From Alphaproteobacteria bacterium (lineage in GTDB: Bacteria; Pseudomonadota; Alphaproteobacteria; Sphingomonadales; Rhodothalassiaceae): 6,347 nt of DNA. Numbering within the stretch: position 1 is the stretch's first letter; every line of letters starts with the position of its first letter. Below, one piece after another: positions 1 to 6,347 of the stretch. The stretch is taken from the NCBI GenBank assembly GCA_003694205.1, contig RFKS01000042.1, forward strand, positions 1 through 6,347, read 5' to 3'. The notes beneath the pieces are model-generated. The model did not search any database. It had not been told where the DNA came from and saw only the letters and a list, made by a program, of their open reading frames with translations. A program made the translations under genes and the position numbers.

Positions 1-1967
1 CCTGCGACGCGCGCTGGGGGATCGTCGGGCTGTACCGGGCGGCGAAGGGCACGCCGGCGTCGCTCGAGGTCGGCGATCTGCAGGCGGGCATTGGCGAATT
101 CGCGCGCGTCGCGCTGCAGGATGCGTGACAGATCCACCGATTCGGCAAGGCGCCGGATGTCGCCCGATCGGGCGAGCTGGTCAAGCCGTCGCAGCGTTGC
201 TTCGCGGCGCGTGCGGCTGCGGATGCCGGCGGCGATCGGGCGCATGCCCTTGGTCAGGTACCGGCACAGATTGGGCAGACGTCCGGCCCGCAGAACGCCC
301 TGCAGGAAGGCAAACAGCTCGACGATTGCACTCATCGTCCGCGTCGCATCGGCCTTCCTTTGGCCGATCCGGTCGACATATCGCTGCGCCTGTGCGACCC
401 GGCTGGAGAAGAAGGCGAGCATATGCGGATCGAGCAGGTTCTGCTGTCCGCCTTCTCTGCCCGCATGGTCCTCGATATGATCAAGCAGAGCCTCCGGCGT
501 CGGAATCCAGCGGCCGGCGAGCTGTGGGCTGAGGCAGGGCAGGGTGGGGTTGAGGTCATAAAGCACGCGCCTGAGGCCGGTTCCCATGGTCCCGGCACGC
601 ACCATGGCAACGGCGGTGGTAAGCTCATCGGCGACACGCGAGATCGCCGGATTGCGCTCGGCGACAATATCGAGGATCGCCGGCAGGACTCCGGATTCAA
701 AGAGTTTCGTGAACGCCTCAAGGCGTTTTTCGTCTCCCTCCCGGAATGCCTCCGCAAGAGCCGGTCCGACACCATCGAAGCAGACGCTGAGCATGCGGAA
801 GCGGACCGGGCCGCGCGGATCGAGATGCGAGACGACGCGCGCGACGAGGGCGTAGTCGCCCTGGCGGGAACTCGACAGGTCGACCTCGGGCCGGACGTCG
901 ATCAGCTTCTCGAGCCGCTCGTTGAACAGCTCGCTTGTGACGAGTTGCTGGATCCATTTCGCGAATTCGAGGCCGCGCAGGAAAGGCGCCGCCTCGAGTG
1001 GGTAGCGGGCAAAGTCATGGGCGAGGATGCGGCGATCGGAATAGCTCGTGCGACGAAAGGTGACCGGCCGCGCGAAGGTCCACAGCGTGGTCACCGAGCG
1101 CCGGCTTGGCAGCGCCGAGTCGACCCAGGCGCCAACCTCCTTCAAGGTCCAGCGCTCGTCGGGATCGTCGTTGAGCATGCCCCGCAGCAGCGTGCCGATG
1201 ATGCCCGGAATCTCGACGCCGGCGGACAGGGCCCAGAAGGAACCCTGCGCGACGCGTGCGTGATGGAGCTTCTCGGGATCGCGCTCGGCGCCAGGCAGTC
1301 GCCCGAGATAGGCGGCAAGGATGCTTGCGCCAGCGGCGAAGATGTCGGAATCCTCGTCGGCCGGACCGCGGCCGAAAGGCTCCGCCGTGGTGCGCTCGAG
1401 GATCTCGAAATGGGCCGGCTGGTCGGCGCCCGGCGGTGACGTGAAACAGTCGCCGAGAACAATCTCGTCACAGGCGTCGCTGGTGAAAAAGATATTTTCC
1501 GGCCGCAGTGCCCGGTGTGTCAGCTTGCGCGCATGAAGCGCCGTCAATGCCTTGACGAGCGCGGGCACGAGGATGCGCCGTACCCTGTGTCCGTTGACCG
1601 GCGTTCGCGCCGCCGCCTCGGCGAGAGATGGACCGGCGGGCGCCTCGATCAGGGTCACGAGCTGTTCCGGGCCACCCGCCTGAGGCCGGATGATCTCCTG
1701 CAGGATCGGGTTGAGGATGTTCGAAACCGGCGATTTCATCAGCGACAGCAACACATCGCGCCGGTGCGGCACGCCGGGATGATGCACGATGGCGTAGAGA
1801 TTCAACGAGCCGTCGCGCTCGTCACGGACCCGGAAAGCCTTGCCGCCTGCGGTGTCGAGATGCGGTAGCGGTGTCGCGAGGTCAAGCAGGTATCGGCCGG
1901 CGAGGCGGCCGGCCTCGCCGGAAGTCTGGGGCTGGACGCCCTGTACCGTCGTGCCGGCGGCCGACAT
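1..1967 (-). CDS. Protein kinase-like protein, probable pseudokinase (3' end beyond window)
   Basis: An unbroken frame of 655 codons runs from ATG 1967 (or TTG 1973) off the left edge without a stop. Residues about 25-285 follow the layout of Hanks-type Ser/Thr kinases. The catalytic-loop region is LTHRALRPENIFF at 149-161, the DFG region is LGDCFTSPPG at 171-180, SDIFAAG at 207-213 matches the F-helix motif, and LRGMLNDDPDERW at 261-273 matches the last subdomain. Key residues are altered: no glycine-rich loop, Val61 (LYAIV) where the ATP-binding lysine is expected, and Ala153 in place of the HRD aspartate. Asn158 and Asp173 remain. It is therefore probably a pseudokinase acting as a scaffold or binding module. 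Residues 290-655 match nothing I recognise; the stretch from about 583 is arginine-rich and helical in character. No signal peptide or membrane segment is seen in the visible part. It is separated from purA by 98 nt with its own likely promoter. I know no function for it. Confidence 0.85.
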   Translation of the reverse strand, partial: MSAAGTTVQGVQPQTSGEAGRLAGRYLLDLATPLPHLDTAGGKAFRVRDERDGSLNLYAIVHHPGVPHRRDVLLSLMKSPVSNILNPILQEIIRPQAGGPEQLVTLIEAPAGPSLAEAAARTPVNGHRVRRILVPALVKALTALHARKLTHRALRPENIFFTSDACDEIVLGDCFTSPPGADQPAHFEILERTTAEPFGRGPADEDSDIFAAGASILAAYLGRLPGAERDPEKLHHARVAQGSFWALSAGVEIPGIIGTLLRGMLNDDPDERWTLKEVGAWVDSALPSRRSVTTLWTFARPVTFRRTSYSDRRILAHDFARYPLEAAPFLRGLEFAKWIQQLVTSELFNERLEKLIDVRPEVDLSSSRQGDYALVARVVSHLDPRGPVRFRMLSVCFDGVGPALAEAFREGDEKRLEAFTKLFESGVLPAILDIVAERNPAISRVADELTTAVAMVRAGTMGTGLRRVLYDLNPTLPCLSPQLAGRWIPTPEALLDHIEDHAGREGGQQNLLDPHMLAFFSSRVAQAQRYVDRIGQRKADATRTMSAIVELFAFLQGVLRAGRLPNLCRYLTKGMRPIAAGIRSRTRREATLRRLDQLARSGDIRRLAESVDLSRILQRDAREFANARLQIADLERRRRALRRPVQPDDPPARVA

Positions 1968-1980
1968 CGGCAACAGATCA

Positions 1981-1984
1981 CTCC
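1981..1984 (-). promoter_or_regulatory. Ribosome binding site of the pseudokinase gene
   Basis: GGAG on the minus strand lies 13 nt before the ATG at 1967 but only 7 nt before an in-frame TTG at 1973. An in-frame TGA at 1988-1986 limits the start to this small region. The spacing favours TTG; codon preference favours ATG. The two choices differ by two residues. Confidence 0.45.
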
Positions 1985-2005
1985 ATCAGACCAGACTGCG
2001 GTCCG

Positions 2006-2021
2006 ACAAGCATACAAGCAT
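2006..2021. repeat. Tandem 8-bp direct repeat
   Basis: Two perfect adjacent copies of ACAAGCAT (plus strand; ATGCTTGT on minus) lie between the candidate CtrA box and the pseudokinase start. The repeat may be a short tandem duplication or paired operator half-sites. It contains the possible -10 hexamer TATGCT across the junction of the copies. Confidence 0.45.
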
Positions 2022-2022
2022 T

Positions 2023-2038
2023 GGCGGCTTAAATCGCC
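2023..2038. repeat. Interrupted dyad GGCG-N2-TTAA-N2-CGCC
   Basis: A 16-bp element whose arms GGCG and CGCC flank a central TTAA symmetrically. It overlaps one half of the candidate CtrA box. It could be an operator for a dimeric regulator or a weak hairpin at the end of the purA transcript. The arms are short, so chance is possible. Confidence 0.3.
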
Positions 2039-2043
2039 GTTAA
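2029..2043 (-). promoter_or_regulatory. Candidate CtrA binding site (TTAA-N7-TTAA)
   Basis: On the minus strand the sequence reads TTAACGGCGATTTAA: two TTAA half-sites with exactly 7 nt between them, the published consensus for the response regulator CtrA in alphaproteobacteria. By eye these are the only two TTAA tetramers in the whole window, so their exact spacing is unlikely to be chance. The site ends 62 nt before the ATG of the pseudokinase gene, a usual place for a CtrA box overlapping a -35 region. A loose TATGCT at 2009-2014 could be the -10 element. CtrA control is an inference; binding has not been shown and the organism is not known to carry ctrA. Confidence 0.5.
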
Positions 2044-2065
2044 TGCGCGCGCCCCGGGCGTGGGC

Positions 2066-3364
<1,299 letters not shown>

Positions 3365-4543
3365 TCAGCTCCCTTCCTGTCCGTCCAGCGCCCGCACCTG
3401 TCCCGTGTCCCGGTCGAGAATGTGCGTGCAGCCGAGACGTCGCGCCTCGCCTTCCGGATCGTCCGTCGCCGCAAGCCCGGCAATCGTGCGCCAGCCTTCA
3501 CCCCTGAGATGCGCCGCCCGCTCGGGGCCGGTGCCGAAGGGGCAATAGAGCCGTCGCACGGCTTGCGGTGCCGGCACGGCCCGGATCAGACTGTCGAGAT
3601 ACATCGAGAAACCGACCGCCGGCTCGCCGTCGCCTTCCGGCCCTTTCGCCCGGTAGCGCCCGCCGCGGCCGAGTTCGCCTCGCACATTGCGGGCGAACAG
3701 CGCAAATCCGATGCCATTGTGGTATTCGAAACCGCGGATTTCCCCCGGATCGAGTGTCACCATGAGGTCTGGTGCGCGTTCGGCCACTGCCCGTGCCGTC
3801 GCCAGATAACGGTCGCGGATCGCCGCCGCCTCGCCGGCGAGCGGCAGACCCGCGAGTCGGTCGGCAGTCTCGGCGACGGTTCCCGCACAGCGCATCAGCG
3901 CCGACAGCAGCTCCCTCGCCTCCTGCGGAAAGGTCGCGAGGGCACCCACATCCTTTGCATCGAGCGCGGATCGTGCCGCCGCGGCGGCTTCCCGATCGAG
4001 GCCGAGCCGGGCGGCGATGGCGGGAACGAGGGTTGGCGATACCAGATCGACGGAGAGACCGCGGACACCGAGGGCCGTCAGCGCCTCGGTGGCAAGACCG
4101 ATGATCTCGAGATCCGCTTCCAGGCAATCGGTGCCGATGAGCTCTACCCCTGCCTGGCGGAACTGGCGCGCCGGGCGCAATTGCGTGCCTTTCACGCGCA
4201 GCACATGGCCGGCATAGGACAGCCGGAGCGGACGCGCCCTGCTGGCGAGCCGCGTTTGCGCAATGCGCGCCACCTGGGGCGTCATGTCCGAGCGCAGCGC
4301 CATCATGCGCTGACTGACTGGATCGAGCAGGCGGAACATGCTCGTTGCGGACGCGGCCCCCGCGGGTGCCAGCAGGCTCTCCTCGAACTCGACGAGGGGC
4401 GGCGCCACGCGTTCATAGCCGTGCGCCGCGAAGATCGCCATCAGGCAGTCGACCAGATGCGCCTCATGCTCCGCCCAGGGGGGCAGATCATCCCGGAGTC
4501 CCTCGGGAAGCAGGGCCTTGGCACGGTTCTCCGGCATCGACAT
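3365..4543 (-). CDS. hisZ: ATP phosphoribosyltransferase regulatory subunit HisZ
   Basis: HisZ is a catalytically inactive paralogue of histidyl-tRNA synthetase. It assembles with short-form HisG to make ATP phosphoribosyltransferase, the first enzyme of histidine synthesis, and carries the histidine feedback response. From the chosen ATG the product is 392 residues, normal for HisZ. It keeps the class II synthetase fold signatures: motif-2-like RSDMTPQVARI at 84-94, YAGHVLR at 110-116, the RQAGVELIG segment at 129-137, GFEYHNGIGF at 271-280 and the motif-3-like RGGRYRAKG at 293-301. The synthetase anticodon-binding domain is absent; only about 60 residues follow the core, so a true HisRS is unlikely. 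Start choice is uncertain. The frame extends to a TTG at 4576 that overlaps the serA TGA, and a second ATG lies at 4537. I chose ATG 4543 because homologues begin shortly before the PENRA...LPEGLRD segment; GAGGAG lies about 14 nt upstream, rather far. Only 6 nt separate it from purA. Confidence 0.92.
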   Translation of the reverse strand: MSMPENRAKALLPEGLRDDLPPWAEHEAHLVDCLMAIFAAHGYERVAPPLVEFEESLLAPAGAASATSMFRLLDPVSQRMMALRSDMTPQVARIAQTRLASRARPLRLSYAGHVLRVKGTQLRPARQFRQAGVELIGTDCLEADLEIIGLATEALTALGVRGLSVDLVSPTLVPAIAARLGLDREAAAAARSALDAKDVGALATFPQEARELLSALMRCAGTVAETADRLAGLPLAGEAAAIRDRYLATARAVAERAPDLMVTLDPGEIRGFEYHNGIGFALFARNVRGELGRGGRYRAKGPEGDGEPAVGFSMYLDSLIRAVPAPQAVRRLYCPFGTGPERAAHLRGEGWRTIAGLAATDDPEGEARRLGCTHILDRDTGQVRALDGQEGS

Positions 4544-4572
4544 GGGGATGAGCCCGTCTCCTCGAGCGCCGG

Positions 4573-6150
4573 TCAAAAACGCAGGTGCATGGCCTGGCGC
4601 ACATCCTCGAGCGCGGCGACCTCCGCGAGCACGGCGTCCTCGATCGGCTGGTCGACCGCGATCAGGGCCACTGCATAGCCGCCCTTTTCCGAGCGGCCAA
4701 GATGAAAGGTGGCGATATTGACGCCATGACGTCCGAGGATCGTGCCGAGCGCGCCGATGAAGCCCGGGCGGTCGTCATTGATGACATAGAGCATGTGGGG
4801 CGAAAGCTCGGCCTCGAGCGGCACCCCGTGAACCTCGACGATGCGCGGCGCGCGATCGGCAAAAAGGGTGCCGGCGATGGTGCGGGTCTGGGTCTCGGTG
4901 GTTACCGTGAGGCGAATGAGGGTATGATAGTCGCTCTCGCGCTCGTGCAGGACCTCGGCGACCTCGATATCGCGTTCCCGTGCGATGACCGGCGCATTGA
5001 CCATGTTGACGGTCTCGAGCACCGGCTTGAGCAGTCCCTCGAGAACGACGGCGGTGAGCGGCCGCGTGTTGAGCGTCGCGACATGGCCCTCATATTCGAT
5101 GCTCACCCCCTTGATGCCGCTGCGTGTGAGCTGGCCGGCGAAGGATCCGATCTCGCGGGCGAGTGCCATATAGGGCTTGAGCCGCGGCGCCTCCTCGGCG
5201 GTCATCGAGGGCATGTTGAGGGCGTTGGCGACGCCGCCGAGGAGGAGATAGTCCGACATCTGCTCGGCGATCTGAATGGCGACGTTCACCTGGGCCTCCG
5301 TCGTGGAGGCGCCGAGATGCGGGGTCGCGACGAGATTCGGATGGCCGAACAGGGGATTGTCGTGGGCCGGCTCCTCGGCGAAGACATCGAGCGCCGCGCC
5401 GGCGACATGACCGCTGTCAAGCGCCGCCTTGAGCGCTACCTCGTCGACGAGGCCGCCACGCGCGCAATTGATGAGCCGCACGCCCGGTTTCATCTTCGCG
5501 AGCGCGGCCGCATCGATGATGTGGCGTGTCTTGTCGGTGAGCGGCGTGTGCAGGCTGATGAAATCGGCGCGGGCAAGGAGGTCATCGAGGTCGACCTTGG
5601 CGACGCCGAGCTCCTCGGCGCGTTCGGGCGAAAGGAAGGGATCGAAGGCGATAACCTTCATCCTGAGCCCCTGTGCCCGGTCGGCGACGATCGAGCCGAT
5701 ATTGCCGCAGCCGATGATGCCCAGCGTCTTGCCCGCGAGCTCGACCCCCATGAAGCGGGACTTTTCCCATTTTCCGGCCTGCGTCGAGGCATTGGCCTGC
5801 GGGATTTGGCGGGCCAGCGCGAACATCATCGCGATGGCGTGCTCGGCTGTGGTGATGGAATTTCCGAAGGGCGTGTTCATCACCACGATGCCGCGCGCGG
5901 TGGCTGCCGCGACGTCGATATTGTCGACGCCGATGCCGGCGCGGCCGATGACCTTGAGACGATCCGCCGCTTCAAGGAGCTTCGCCGTCACCTTGGTCGC
6001 CGACCGCACCGCAAGCCCGTCATAGCGGCCGATCACCGCCCGCAGTTCATCCTTCGCGAGCCCCGGCGTCTCGTCGACCTCGATGCCGCGGCTACGGAAG
6101 ATCTCCGCCGCCTTCGGGCTCATCTTGTCGGCAATCAGTACTCTCGGCAT
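4573..6150 (-). CDS. serA: D-3-phosphoglycerate dehydrogenase (ACT-domain type)
   Basis: SerA oxidises 3-phosphoglycerate to 3-phosphohydroxypyruvate with NAD+, the committed step of serine synthesis in the cytoplasm. The 525-residue product has the long architecture of the Mycobacterium-type enzyme. A split substrate-binding domain covers about 1-95 and 285-315. The Rossmann domain between them has GCGNIG at 147-152 and Asp170 at the end of the next strand, where the NAD ribose is bound. The catalytic trio of D-2-hydroxyacid dehydrogenases is intact: Arg231 in CARGG, Glu260 in AEEP and His278 in PHLGAS. An intervening ASB-type domain follows at about 320-445. A C-terminal ACT domain at about 452-525 has DRPGFIGALG and HGVNIA, the region that binds serine for feedback inhibition in related enzymes. 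The ATG start is preceded by GAAGGA at 7 nt. The gene sits between serC and hisZ, apparently in one operon. No damage is seen. Confidence 0.97.
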   Translation of the reverse strand: MPRVLIADKMSPKAAEIFRSRGIEVDETPGLAKDELRAVIGRYDGLAVRSATKVTAKLLEAADRLKVIGRAGIGVDNIDVAAATARGIVVMNTPFGNSITTAEHAIAMMFALARQIPQANASTQAGKWEKSRFMGVELAGKTLGIIGCGNIGSIVADRAQGLRMKVIAFDPFLSPERAEELGVAKVDLDDLLARADFISLHTPLTDKTRHIIDAAALAKMKPGVRLINCARGGLVDEVALKAALDSGHVAGAALDVFAEEPAHDNPLFGHPNLVATPHLGASTTEAQVNVAIQIAEQMSDYLLLGGVANALNMPSMTAEEAPRLKPYMALAREIGSFAGQLTRSGIKGVSIEYEGHVATLNTRPLTAVVLEGLLKPVLETVNMVNAPVIARERDIEVAEVLHERESDYHTLIRLTVTTETQTRTIAGTLFADRAPRIVEVHGVPLEAELSPHMLYVINDDRPGFIGALGTILGRHGVNIATFHLGRSEKGGYAVALIAVDQPIEDAVLAEVAALEDVRQAMHLRF

Positions 6151-6157
6151 GAAATGG

Positions 6158-6163
6158 TCCTTC
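6158..6163 (-). promoter_or_regulatory. Shine-Dalgarno site of serA
   Basis: On the minus strand GAAGGA lies 7 nt before the serA ATG. It is well matched to the 16S rRNA anti-SD and fixes the start at 6150. The remaining bases of the 47-nt serC-serA gap show no hairpin with a T-run and no clear promoter. Confidence 0.7.
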
Positions 6164-6197
6164 GTCCGGCAAATACGATCATGTGGGGAAGCGTGGC

Positions 6198-6347
6198 TCA
6201 GGCCGCTTGCGCGTGGTCCGCCTTGACGGCGGCAAAGGCCCAGTCAAGCCAGGGTGTGAGTGCCGCGAGGTCGTCGCGCTCGACCGTCGCCCCGCACCAG
6301 ATGCGGAGACCCGGCGGGGCGTCGCGATAGCCGGCGATGTCATAGGC
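6198..6347 (-). CDS. serC: Phosphoserine aminotransferase, C-terminal end (partial)
   Basis: This is the 3' end of a gene that begins beyond the right edge: 49 codons and a TGA stop are visible. SerC is the cytoplasmic PLP-dependent enzyme that transaminates 3-phosphohydroxypyruvate with glutamate to give phosphoserine, the second step of serine synthesis. The visible translation contains [20 protein letters not shown] and then a [18 protein letters not shown] tail. The [11 protein letters not shown] segment is, from family knowledge, characteristic of the C-terminal small domain of class V phosphoserine transaminases of alphaproteobacteria. The PLP lysine and active site lie outside the window and cannot be checked. 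The stop is 47 nt upstream of serA on the same strand with no terminator between them. That fits a serC-serA transcription unit and supports the assignment independently, because serA carries out the preceding reaction. Confidence 0.9.
   Translation of the reverse strand, partial: AYDIAGYRDAPPGLRIWCGATVERDDLAALTPWLDWAFAAVKADHAQAA

Larger units (their letters stand above)
1968..2065 (-). other. Intergenic region between purA and the pseudokinase gene
   Basis: This 98-nt gap is the largest non-coding stretch in the window and is visibly more AT-rich in its middle than its surroundings. It contains a TTAA-N7-TTAA motif, an interrupted dyad, an 8-bp tandem repeat and a GGAG ribosome site. The purA-proximal part has a GC-rich CGCC-CGG-GGCG hairpin of only 4 bp without a T-run, so no convincing intrinsic terminator for the upstream operon is seen. 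I infer that the gap carries the promoter of the downstream gene, though some read-through from purA is possible. Confidence 0.6.

Noticed and set aside
360..1439. 359-codon open frame on the plus strand
   Set aside because: Antisense to the continuous 655-codon pseudokinase frame, which shows kinase-like motifs in order; the plus-strand product shows none.
1..1967. Frame break or decay (pseudogene) in the kinase-like gene
   Set aside because: My codon-by-codon reading from 1967 to 3 gives 655 codons in one frame with no stop, and the kinase-like motifs occur in the right order. The degenerate residues look like substitution in a maintained gene.
2044..2065. Possible terminator hairpin just after purA
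   Set aside because: The CGCC-CGG-GGCG stem is only 4 bp and is followed by CGCGCATTAACGG, without a T-run.
3365..4543. Histidyl-tRNA synthetase (hisS) instead of hisZ
   Set aside because: The anticodon-binding domain is missing and the synthetase signature motifs are only partly kept; length and neighbours fit HisZ.
4585..6330. 581-codon open frame on the plus strand
   Set aside because: It lies antisense to serA and the end of serC, whose products match known families throughout. Long antisense frames are expected in GC-rich DNA, and its translation has no recognisable domain.

Overview
The window looks like a GC-rich alphaproteobacterial chromosome segment. The evidence is strong G/C third-position bias, a short C-terminal SerC ending of the alphaproteobacterial type, a HisZ regulatory subunit placed directly before purA, and a perfect TTAA-N7-TTAA motif of the kind bound by the alphaproteobacterial cell-cycle regulator CtrA. 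I cannot fix the order; Rhodospirillales or Hyphomicrobiales would both fit. All five genes are on the minus strand, so transcription runs from high to low coordinates. No RNA gene, mobile element or CRISPR array was seen, and no stretch over 300 bases lacks a gene.

In transcription order, the right-hand part is a tight metabolic cluster: the last 49 codons of serC (phosphoserine aminotransferase, 6198-6347), serA (D-3-phosphoglycerate dehydrogenase with C-terminal ACT domain, 4573-6150), hisZ (ATP phosphoribosyltransferase regulatory subunit, 3365-4543) and purA (adenylosuccinate synthetase, 2066-3358). The gaps are about 47, 29 and 6 nt, which suggests one operon. SerA and SerC are two steps of serine synthesis, which feeds glycine and one-carbon units into purines. 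HisZ supports the ATP- and PRPP-consuming first step of histidine synthesis, whose by-product AICAR returns to the purine pathway. PurA commits IMP to AMP.

A 98-nt gap (1968-2065) follows purA. It is the only substantial non-coding DNA here and holds the only two TTAA tetramers I could find in the window, spaced exactly as in a CtrA box, plus an interrupted dyad and an 8-bp tandem duplication. I read it as the promoter region of the next gene.

The left third (1-1967) is one unbroken minus-strand reading frame of 655 codons that runs off the window edge. Its first ~285 residues have the layout of a Ser/Thr protein kinase, but the glycine loop, the VAIK lysine and the HRD aspartate are missing, so it is probably a pseudokinase. 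It is followed by at least 370 residues that I cannot assign to a family. This pseudokinase with a possible CtrA-controlled promoter is the most novel item in the window.
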